64,000 nucleotides of DNA from Talinum fruticosum. Its lineage: Eukaryota > Streptophyta > Magnoliopsida > Caryophyllales > Talinaceae. Positions 1 through 10,800 of this stretch are shown one piece after another (the stretch's first letter is position 1; the number at the start of each line of letters is the position of its first letter). The notes below the pieces were generated by a model. The model was not told the origin of the DNA. It worked only from the letters and a program-made list of their open reading frames with translations, and ran no database searches. The position numbers and the translations under genes are program-made. The stretch lies in contig JAITYX010000102.1 in assembly GCA_021018815.1 (NCBI GenBank), positions 310,001 to 374,000 of the forward strand, read 5' to 3'.

Positions 1-245
1 ATAATTTCAAGCAATGTGTTTTCGGCAATCTTGAAGTCTTGAGAGTTGGCTTCTATTTATAGATCACCAACCAGCTTAGCCTCTGTGAGTAGTTTCGAAT
101 AGAAGTCATTTGTGACGGTTGTACTGGTTCTTCTAAGTGACTCGAAAAGATCCGTTGAGATGTGAACGTTGTGCAATGGCTCTTGATCGCTAAGGGTGTT
201 CCAATCAACCGGTGTTGTCCGAAAAGTAGGGTGGAAACCACCTTT
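1..245 (-). repeat. LTR fragment of the Sirevirus-like copia family
   Basis: This is the promoter-proximal part of an LTR lying on the minus strand. It aligns by eye with the solo LTR near 51920-52160 and with LTRs of elements A and B: the TATA box (TATAAATA on the minus strand, 54-61), the block around the ATCCGTTGAGATGTGAACGT string, and the GGTGGAAACC motif near 230-243. Homology stops abruptly at about 245, so most of U3 is missing on the right; the rest continues beyond the left edge of the window. Confidence 0.8.
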
Positions 246-1758
246 GAGCCCTAAATTGATTAGAATAAATCTCGGTCAATTCATTTAGTCTTATTTGTCA
301 CTATCTCACAACATCCCTTTTAAAAATATATATGAATAAGTTTGAGTTGGATTTTATGAAATAATGAAGTATCAATTCAAATTGGTCCGATTGATTCAGT
401 CTTGGGTCAATTTTACATGTCTTATCTATTGCAATTTCCCTTGTATGGCTCGTGTAAAATTAAAACCCTTGTAAGGCACATTACACATAAATTACCCGAT
501 TGAAAATGTAAGTCGACAAAAAGTAACCCGACTTGATTTACGCTTGACCCAAAATTGACCCCAAACATAATTGAAAGTTACTCGATCGAAGTTGACCCGA
601 TCCAGTATCTAAACTAAGCTCGAATGAGTTTCACAAAAGTTGACCCTATTTGAACCTAACTCAAATCAAACATAAACCTGACCGGAACGAGATTTACCAA
701 AAGTTGACCTAGTTCGAACCCAACCTCAACTTAGTAACTTGATTACCAAGTCTATTCAAAATGAAAAAAATGCTCCATTTATTAGGTCCACCTGCAAAAT
801 GAGATTCATCTAAAGTTAATCCATCCAAACTTTAATCGAATCCAACCAAACAAGCTGCGTAATCGCATTTATTTGAAATAGAAGAATGATCCATTTGCTA
901 GATCAACATTAAAAAAATACTCTAATATATATTCTTACACAATCGGAGCGTACAATCTCGCACCACAGGTTCTCCAAACTCGACATAATTTCTCTTTCAC
1001 ACAAAAATTTGGAGGGAAGAGAGAGGGAGGGTCAATCTGCATATCCTCCTCCCGGAGTACAGATTAATGTGTACTCCCGATCCGTTCTCGATTAGAATTT
1101 TATGAAAGATAGAGGCGGGCGCAACACACGAGGGAGAATCGGGGGAAGCGACTCGTGGAGGCTTTGGGGTTGTGATGCTTGGTCGCCGGTGACACAAATA
1201 TAACAATGGCGACGACAATTTCTCTTCCAACCCTCACAACAATGAAAGAAAGGAGCAAGAGACATACCAATCGATCCGTATAGACATGATTGGCGATTTT
1301 GATGCTCGTTCCCCTCAAATTTTTAATTTTGGTATATCCCATTAGTGATACTTGTTGTACAAGTAATCACTATATAATTATATACTAATAAATATAATTA
1401 TTGTATATTAATCAATATACCATTATACAATAATCAGTATACTTGTTGTGCACTAATCAATATACTATTATACACTAATTAATATATAATTGTTCAGTAA
1501 TCAATATATAAATTATACCTTAAATCAGTTTCGGAGTACATTACGGCCTATGCTCCCGACGCTACACAAGAATTTTCGGGGAGGGTGAGTGCACCGATGC
1601 AAGTATCAGTATGTATGTATGTATACGAAGGAGCGAGTGAGCTTTCCATCGGGAGTTAAGAGGTGGGGGTGTTGAAACGAATTAAATGCGACCATTTCAA
1701 GGCGCTCTTCTCGCTGCCCATAACCCTTTTCCCTCTCTCTAGGGAGGAGCCGAAGACG
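246..1758. promoter_or_regulatory. Upstream region of the KAPP gene
   Basis: No gene was recognised here. The left half is AT-rich and holds five TTGACC cores between about 540 and 710, which match the W-box core bound by WRKY factors. The flanking text (repeated runs of the type AAAAGTTGACC, AACCCAACC) also looks like an old MITE, so the cores may be chance. A 22-bp minisatellite lies at 1364-1519. A short TATG microsatellite sits near 1610-1625. The last 100 bases are pyrimidine-rich, as in many plant 5' leaders. No clear TATA box was identified. Confidence 0.4.
1364..1519. repeat. AT-rich 22-bp minisatellite, seven units
   Basis: Seven diverged units of 22-23 bp follow one another without gaps (1364, 1386, 1409, 1431, 1454, 1476, 1498). 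Most begin TAATCAATATA and end near ATTATACA. The array lies 240-395 bp upstream of the chosen KAPP start codon. Confidence 0.8.
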
Positions 1759-1893
1759 ATGGCGATGGTGGAGAACAATATTGTCGTTCTCGCTCTCGTC
1801 CTCTTTATGATTCTCCTCATCCTTCTTCTCGTCATCATTGCCTGCAAGCCATGGCGGTTTCTATCTTCGTCTCTTCGTGCTCGCTCGATCAAG
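1759..1893 (+). CDS. KAPP: KAPP exon 1: N-terminal signal anchor
   Basis: It encodes 45 residues beginning MAMVENN, followed by an uninterrupted hydrophobic stretch ([19 protein letters not shown]) and then a basic segment with CKPWRF and several Arg residues. This is the layout of a type I signal anchor with the phosphatase on the cytoplasmic side. The exon ends after a complete codon (AAG) before GTCAGC. A second in-frame ATG at 1663 would add 32 residues with no intervening stop. Confidence 0.85.
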
Positions 1894-4800
1894 GTCAGCT
1901 TGTCGATCTAAATTGCATTCATTTTCTGATAGGGTTTCACTTTTGTTTTTTGAAAATTTTCGGATTGATTGTGCATTGCTTTGGATGAAATGTGATTGGA
2001 TTTGACACTGGCAATGATTCCGATGAAATCTGCATTATTTGCCCTACTTTTGAACTGGCCCGTCTTAATTGATCTAAGAACGAGGAGATGGTGTTCTATT
2101 TCTTGTTTGTTTTTGTTCCTTCTGTAGTTCAGGGATTTTGTGTGGCTTTTTATGTGCTTTTACTTGTTTCTGTAAATGGCTTAGACGTGCTATATATTGA
2201 TTAGCCGATGAATGCTTTGTGAATCTCAAGACGGAAGAGTCTTTGTGGGTGGGTCGGGTAGATGGGTTGAGCTGGTAAGTTAGCATCTTTTTTTATTTTG
2301 GTTTATGATCAATGGCGGATTTTGGATCAATCTGTAAAACAGTTTCCTGAAACGACATATCAGATTGGTTGGTATTTCATGTTAGCTGCTCAGCGGCTAG
2401 TGATTAATTGTTCTTGTGAATTTCATCTCTCCTCATGTTGTTTAGAGTTAGAATATAGTTGTTTAACGGATGAAAAATGCAACTGTGTCATGGGCTGGGC
2501 AAGCTTGACTGATGTGTTTCTGCTAGCTATATATTTTATGCTATTGCAAATTTCTAACGCTTAAAGAGTTGTAACTTTGAATTAATTTGTGACCTGTAAA
2601 TCCTCTATGGTTTTAAAAATACTGGCTTAGCCGCTTATGTTTAACCTTATAATTTAGCTTCTAAACAACACCATTTATGTCTGAAGTAGTGTTAGATTTT
2701 TTCTGGAAGATGTGACTTACATATGTTGAGTTCAATGACACATTATCTGATATTATTCTGATTACCTAGTGGTCAAATGGGCTATGAAAAGTGTTTTGGC
2801 ACCTTGTTCCCATGTGTTATGATTGGTGGATGTGGATCTAGATATCCATTCTTTCTTGAAGATTCCTCTTTTTTTAGTGGCCAATGATTTAATTTACAGC
2901 ATTTGTGTGATTTCCATATACCTAACTCCTGAAAATTTGCAGTACTAACCCCTAAAAGAGAAAGTGGAGAGAAAAGAAGAAATTGGAAAGTAAATTATTA
3001 AACATTACGAAGTTCTTTGACACTACTGAAAGTAGCTACCACTTTGCACCGGGGCAACTTTTGAGTAGTTCTTGTTACTCTATTCCACATTTAACATCAT
3101 GAAGATTCAAAATTCATAATGTGATTTTCTAGCTATGGCTTAAATGGTTTTGACTCAACATAGCCTTTGTATGCAATGACCAAAATGAAGTTATTCTCAG
3201 GGAACCCATAGTTAGCTATGAAGCATAATTGGTGTTTTGCTATTGGTCAGTCTTGTCATATTTTTGTTATTGTGGACTACATTAAAGCGTAAATTGTCAT
3301 TTTCATCTGTGATTGTAGACGAGTAGGCTGTCATCACAGTGCGATTCTATGTCAAACAGTAAGAAGCCCTGTAAGGTCATTTTCTTATGATCTTCTAGCA
3401 CTAAAGTGGTAATTTCACCCACATGTGATGGATATTTTGTACACTTGGTTTGCATGCCAGATGAAAATTCGAATGCAAGAAGATACCAATGGATAATGGC
3501 TGGATGATGATGGGCGAAGTCAAATTCAACCCATGACGTGCTTACCCTTCCAAATTTTTATTCTGTCATGGGAATTCTGTTGTATAACAGATGCGTTATC
3601 TTTTGTTTGAGAACATCAATGTTCCCCGATATCGTAGCACCATAAATCTCTAGTTAATTATGGGGATCTTGGTGAAGGAAGAATGGTATTGTTAGGTAAC
3701 TCTAGAGTCTGTTTAATGAAATTGATTCAATGGCGTCTATGCCTAAATGCATTGAAGTAAAATTCATAATATTCTTACTTACTCCAAATTGACGAGTGAT
3801 GAGAATTTTTGTAATTTACCTCGAGATTTTGAGCCTGTGGAATATTTGTAATGGGGCATTTGAGTTCTTGTACGATGATTGATTCGATTTTAATTAAGTG
3901 GAGTGCATCGGTGAAAAGTTGCTGCAGTTAGCTATGCAGGTTGAGAGCACAATCATGAGCCCTAGCTATATGATTTTCTTGGACAATGCTTTGCACAGCA
4001 CATCAAAACAAAGTAATTGATGAAATCCTCTATATTCACAGTGTTATTCACTTCAGAATCAGACAGCCATCTAACTAACTTGTGTTAATATTTTATCATA
4101 TATTTATATATCTCAATAATCGTATTACTCACGTCATTCCAAAATGACTACCCTTTCCTTTCACACTCTGAGGTGATCATCAAATAGTTGGAGTGCTTTT
4201 TGTTGGCTGAAGGTTGCCTCCGAGGAGGCTAGTTCTTAATTCTTTGTTCACCATAGTTACTTGGATGATCACAATGCACTTTTATTCGGGAGACAAATTA
4301 GGGTACAAAATATGCTGCTTATGAGAGAACCAATATATGGGGTCTTTTCTTTTCCACGCTAAATACATAATAAAAGCATAGATGTTTTTAAGAAAGAAAA
4401 AAAAACAGTAGACCTAAATAAATTTCTTATAAGATCCTAACATTTTGATAAACAACTCAAAATTAATAAGTAACGTTGTATATAATTCATGTCCAGTAAT
4501 TTATTTCATGTCCCCAGGATAATACCTTCTCTCCTAAGAAAATTATTGCCAGAATAGGACCATTAGTGATAAAATTAAGTGTGGACTCTAGAATTATACA
4601 CGACTATCAATAAATGACATCAATTCTTTTATGCTATTTCATAATAAAAAGGCAAGGAAGTGAAGGTGAAATAAAGGCTTTTAAGAGAGATTTAAAAATT
4701 TGGCCGCCCTAGTTGTAAACTTGCATCTTACTTGTCTTTCCCGGGGGGCCTTTGTACCATTTATCCTCCTGCTTCCTGCTCTCTGTCTCTTTTCTCCTTT

Positions 4801-7800
4801 TTCACACAACTAGCAACTTTTCAATTTTGTACGTGGAGGTAAGACTACTATATTAGGCTCCCTGTGCAGTCCATGCATATTGGGAACCCAGGGGTATCAA
4901 TATGAATATCAAGACACTAATTTGATACCCCATGCTTTGGTCAGCGTTTGACCCCTGAAGGTGCTTGGCATTGTCAATTTAATTCAGGAGATTGTATTCT
5001 TCTTTTCGAAATTGGGTACCTATTATTGATAATCCAGGATGCATCTGAGTTTTGCTGGTGGTTTTAACTTTTCTGCTTTTCTTTTTCTTCCCCCTAACTT
5101 TTGCTTATTTTATCTTGTGCAGGTTGATGACTTGGAAACACCTCTTATCACAGACGAAGTGATTCAGCTTCCAATCGAAAGGAATGAGCCTGTGAAAAAT
5201 TTTGCTGCAGAGGCAACTTGTTTTCAAGCTGAGGGGCATTTTAATCCACCTGGAGCGCATGGCCTTACTTATAAGCCAAGGCTTTCATCTCCAGCAGCTA
5301 ACTTGACCGAAGGTGTGTTACTTTTCATGATCACATGCCAACAAACCTTCTTGCATTTAGTGGAATGAGTTCTGTTACTGAGCATGCTTCTCACTTTGTC
5401 AAGACTCGAGTAGTTTTCTTGCTGTCAATTCTGTTTGAGCTGGCCAATTTATTTGTTGACCGTTTGCATGAATGTGACCATTTTTGTTCTTGGAAAAAAG
5501 GGGTTGATTCTTGAATTTGAATTCATGAACCATTTCTTGACTTATTTGTGGAGATCATTAGAAATAGATAAAAACAATGGGGGACATCTTATATGTTATT
5601 ATCTTCCACTTATGTTGACGGTGTGTATAATCTCAGGAGTCCACTTATATGAATATTTACTTTCCCTGCCCATTTATTGCTTATTTAGTGCATCTGCAAG
5701 TTTGTCAAGTATTTTGGAAGCGCGCCCGGGCGCGCCTAGGAGCATAAAAGCCGGGTGCACCCTCTGGGCTTTTTGGAGGTCAGGCGCAGTCCCTCCAAAA
5801 GCCCAGAAAGCGCGCGCCTTCTGCGCTTTTTCCAAGGAGTGCTTTGGACGGGCGCGCTTTCTGGAGCAGAAGACCGTTTCCCATTTTTTTTTATAAAACA
5901 ACCGTTCACTTACCTGGGAAACCGCGTGCGAATTGAAGACCCGATAGTTCCTTGCGAAGTGGAGCAAAAACCCTAGCTCTCTGGCTCTCGCGAAAGACTT
6001 CTTTCACCCTCCCTCCTCTGCTCCACCCTTCCAGCGGCTTCTTCCGGCGACTTATTGGACGTTTCTGACGCCAAGCTTGGTGTTTTCAGGCAGCTGACTA
6101 CCAGGTACTTCTTCTTCTTCTTCTTACCTCTTCCTTCTTCTTCTTCTTTCCTTTTCCTTCTTCTCTTCTTCTCTTCTTCTGGTTCCGTTTTCCTCTTCCT
6201 TCTGCTCTGCTCTTTCTTCCTCTGGTTTCGGGCTTACGGGCTTACTCCTCTCTCTTTTTTTCTTTTTCCCAGCCTTATAATATAAGGCAGGTCTCACTCA
6301 CTGACCTGACTCCATTTTTTTTTTTCACGGTTTTCCTCTTCCTCTTACTGCTCTCTGTTTTTTTTTTCTTTTTCCCAGCATTATAATATAAGGCAGGTCA
6401 GGTCGGTTCTGATCTGACTCCATTTTTTTTTAATATTTTTTTCAGCCTTATAATCTTAGGTGTTTTTGTGTTATATTTTAATTATTTTTCATTGTTATAA
6501 TTGTTTGTAGTGAGTGAATTGTGTTCATTATTGTCATTTGAATGGAGGATCGACCCGTTACGGGTTCGGGTTCGGGTTCAATCTCCTCTAGATCGTTAGA
6601 CCCTAGAAGAAAGTATGATACACAAGATGAGAGCAATAAAAATAGTTTCTTTTGCAACTTTTGTGGGGTTAAGACCATGGGGGAGTGTTTCGACTTAAAC
6701 AACATTTGGTTGGTGGATATCAAAATACATTAGGTTGGAAGAAGGTCCCCGAGCATGTTAGGGAAGAAATTCAAGAATTCATGGATAAAAAGAAATCGAG
6801 TGAAAGAGAGTTTTGAAATGTCGAGGAAAATGCAACAAAGCTACGATGTTGATGATGATGAAGATGATGAATGTATTGAGATGAATCCTAGAAGTGGTGG
6901 GAATGAGGTAAAGAAGGGAAGTAATAGCATGCCTCATAAGACACCAAAGCAAAAAGGTCCAATGGATATGTACTTTACTCCTAAGCCGACCAATATGAAG
7001 GGCAAAAAAGATCAAGGGAGGCAAAGAACACTTAATGAGCTATGCAAGAAAGAGTTGAGAGAAAAGGCTTGTAGAGACTTAGCTAGGTGGTTTTATGATG
7101 CTTGGCATTCCTTTCCATGCGGCCACACTTGATAGCTTTGCTATTTCCATGGAATCGGTTGGTCAATTTGGCCCCTAATTTGGTCCTGGATTAAAACCAC
7201 CTTCTATGTATGAGTTGAGAGTTCCATTTCTTAAGAAAGAAGTGGAGGACACCCATAAGGTAATGAATGAGCATAAGAAAGAATGGGTTATATATATGAG
7301 GCTATGGATAGAGCTAAGGAGGTCATTGCTAATAGCTTTCAACATAAGGAGGAGAAGTATGAGGAGACATTCAATTATATTGATAAAAGATGGGAATGTC
7401 AACTTCATCAACCTTCACATCCAGGGGCCACTATTTGAATTCGGAGATCTATTATCCAAATGCAAGTGCTATTGAAGAGAGTCATGAAGTGAAAGATGGT
7501 TTGTTTGATTGCACTTTAAGGATGATTCCGGATACCACAATCAATGACAAGGTGACTTTGGAATTGCAATCATACGTGAAATGTCGAGGGTCTCTTTGGA
7601 AAGCCATTGGCTATAAAGCAAAGGAATACAAAACCTCCCGGTAAGAAATTTTATTGCCAAAGCTAATCTTCGCAACGAATCAAGCTTACAAAGTTGTTAA
7701 TTAAACTAAGGTTTTTGTGAATAGGGGAATGGTGGTCTCAATATGGATCATCGACACCAAATTTGAGGAAGTTTGCCATTAGGATTCTTAGCCTCACTTG

Positions 7801-10800
7801 TAATGCAACGGGTGCGAGAGAAATTGGGGTGTTTTTGAGCACGTAAGTTATAACTTTCAAAATTTTTATATTAGGATATTAAATAAATTAGTTTATTAGT
7901 AAATAATTATGCCTACTTACTTTGTTAACAACTTCACACCAAGAAGAGAAATAGATTGGCATAATGCCGATTGAATGATTTGGTATTTCTCAAATCAAAT
8001 CACGCCAAGAAAATTCCATAGATCCCATTCTCTTGAGAGAAATGGATGAGATTATGAATGGTTGTTGGGAAGGATGAATGATTATTCGGATGGTGATGAT
8101 TTTGTATTTGAAGGGGATACTTTGATTTGGGCGGTCGTTGTTCAAGCTTACGGGCAAATGAGCCTCGTTATGGTACGAGGAGGGGTAGAGGATCATCTAG
8201 TACTATTAGAGCATCGGCGAAGGACAAAGGGAAAGCTCCCGCCAAAGCCTCTGGTTCTAAATCTTCTCGAGTTCGATTGGAATTGATTGATGAAGATAAG
8301 GAAGAGGAATTTCAAGAGGAAGAGGATGAGGATGAGGATGAAGATGAAGAGGAGTTGGATTTAGAATTAGATGATGATGATGATGATGATGATGATGTGG
8401 AGGCAGAGCATGTGGTGTTAGATGATAATGATGATGCTTAGTTCACCTATGGGGAGGGGGCTTACAAACTATGCTTTGTGTGTTGTTTTCTATGACTATG
8501 CTTGCTTGTTTGTTTAGACTTTCAAGTGTGTGTTTTGAGATAATTGAATGTTAGATTTCCGTTCTTAAGACTATGTGGTGCTTTTAGTGGGTAAAATGTT
8601 GTCTAAATATTGTTTTGATGTGCTATCTTACTTATTTATCAAAAAATATAGGTTGGTAATGAATTTCAAATATTTTTATGTAAAAAGTGTGCCTCGCTCC
8701 AAAAGCCCGCGCCTTCGCCTCGAAGCCCACGCCCGGGCTCCTGTGCGCTTTTTGCGCCTTGTGTTTTTAATCTAAGTTTGGAACTCGAAGTAGCCCAAAT
8801 GATCGGGAGTGCTTCCTCTAGGGGCTCCAGTGTCCGAAACCTGGAGAAACCAATCTCCCTGTATGGGGAATTGCTTTGAGCACCCCAGGCCTCGGGCATG
8901 GGAAATTCCCTCCCGAGTGGCCAATCCAGCCGTACTTGTTCCTTGTAAAAGGAACCCTTTGCGCTATTGTTTTTGCCTAGGCGGCCGCGGGGGAGTCAAT
9001 GACAATTGGGATGGTTTCAACGATCGAGTAAGCATGAACTATAAAATACTTTAGTGCACAGCTTGAAGGAGGTTGTCTTTCATGTTATGTTTCATCTACT
9101 GCCAATTTTATGTTGTTATATTCAAAATCTTGCTCAAGTAAAAGCATTAACACTTTCTTTTTGTCGGGAGGTAGTCTAGTTTTGGACATAAATGATCAAT
9201 TGTTAGGCCAAACACCGAGGCGCCCCTTGGTGAGATTAAATGAAGAGCAGACGAAGGATGGCTTGAATTATGATTCAACATCTGTTGCAGATGATGTCAA
9301 ATTTCAAGAAAGTACTTCCCGAGAGAGCTTTCATAAAGGTACTTAGTTCATTTTTCCAATTCTACTGGTGGGTAAACCAGTCTAGAAGCTTTCTATCTCA
9401 CTGAAGCTACCAAGCATGTCATTGTATCTGTTTGTTAGAATTGCAGGAAGCTGCCTTTCCTTGGAGGTTATTACTGGTCCTGCACATGGCCTCTGTTATT
9501 CAGTACGATCTACAGATGCTTCTATGCTTCCAGTAACTCTTGGACGGGTCCCTCCAAGTCACTTGGTGCTGAAGGATTCAGAGGTTTCTGGGAAGCATGC
9601 TATGATAAACTGGAACTTGAATGTAATTTCCTTTTTCTTTCTTTTTTATTGTTTGACGTGAATTTTTTAAGCTTTAGGCATCATTTCCATTGATTTCTGA
9701 TCATCTAGAACTGGGGTCTTGTTTATCTTCAGAAGTTGAAATGGGAGCTAGTGGATATGGGTAGCCTTAATGGCACTCTTTTAAATTCAAAAGCTGTCCA
9801 TCATCCTGACTTTGGAAGCAGAAATTGGGGTGAGCCAAAGGAGCTCGTTAGTGGTGATGTCATAACGCTTGGCACCAGTTCCCGCATAAAGGTGAGTCCA
9901 CATTCATGAATCCAGTGTTCTGGGGAAATCCTCATGAACATCAAAATCAAATAGCTTTTTCTGGGAATTGATGACATAAGGTTCACTAAGTTTATTTTCA
10001 TTCAAACGATCAGTTTGAATTTTATTCTTAGAGTGGTAATTGTTTGAGGTCGGATAGGCAAAGTTCAAAGGTAAAACAAAACAGCGTAATGTATTGAAGG
10101 CCACCCACCTCTTGTGCATTTTCTATAATTCATGGAAGAATCTTCATATACAGCTAGACCCAAAAAAATCTCTTGATTGGAAAAGAAAGAAAGTTTTGTG
10201 GCATGGACAACTTATTGTATTCTTCAAGTAATTTACGCCTGGCATGTTGTATAAACACTTGTTTGTGTTTCCAGTATCATAAGAACTGTTCTTTTCATGA
10301 TCATTAAATAGCAAAGGTTTTGGCTGTAATGTTGCAGAATTTCATCTCACTGTTCATGGCCTGCCATTATGCACAGTTGGTATATAGTCATGTCACAATG
10401 TCTGCTGTAAACCTACCTTAGTGCGTTTGAACCGTTAAACCATGCATATGTGTGTGTGTGTGTCCACGGCCTATCGCCAGCCTTTTCTCTTTTCCTTCCC
10501 TGGATCCTTCAAAACTCGGGACGCCACTTCCTCTCGTGACAATCATTATCTACTGTGTCACTGGGCTCGGGAACCAGGTCGTGTTCCACCACGATCTGAG
10601 TCATGATTCCCACGTAAGCTATATTAGGAGAAACAATTTTTATACTGCTTCCATGATATTTTCTGAAGAAATAAGGATCAAAAGTATTTCTTAAATAAGA
10701 TGATTGGTCAAAACAGGTAAAGTAGGAGAAGTTGAGGCAGCTGTCAAACTATGACTCTCCTCTTATGAGCTGTAATTTGGTATCCAACTTATTTATGACT

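Larger units (their letters stand above)
5716..8760 (+). mobile_element. Decayed hAT DNA transposon
   Basis: The element has GC-rich ends full of GCGCGCC-type runs (5716-5860 and 8690-8760), unlike the AT-rich intron around it. Between them lies a broken transposase in the KAPP orientation. The left end contains an inverted repeat (5764-5806) that recurs in reverse orientation at 19371-19414. Exact terminal inverted repeats and an 8-bp target duplication could not be fixed: GTATTTTG on the left and GTGTTTTT on the right are only loosely similar. Confidence 0.7.
5313..9170. other. KAPP intron 2 (3.9 kb), host to a hAT transposon
   Basis: Intron from GTGTGT to GTCGGGAG. Bases 5313-5715 look unique. 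A decayed hAT element fills about 5716-8760. From 8761 to 9170 there is a GC-richer stretch with no recognised feature, possibly more transposon debris. Confidence 0.7.

Noticed and set aside
1663..1758. KAPP start at the upstream in-frame ATG
   Set aside because: It would place 32 extra residues, not typical of the family, in front of the membrane anchor. It cannot be excluded.
1656..1892. Minus-strand Arg-rich open frame over KAPP exon 1
   Set aside because: Shadow of the signal-anchor exon on the other strand.
5435..5896. 153-codon open frame in KAPP intron 2
   Set aside because: It runs from unique intron sequence into the GC-rich end of the hAT element and has no recognisable protein features.
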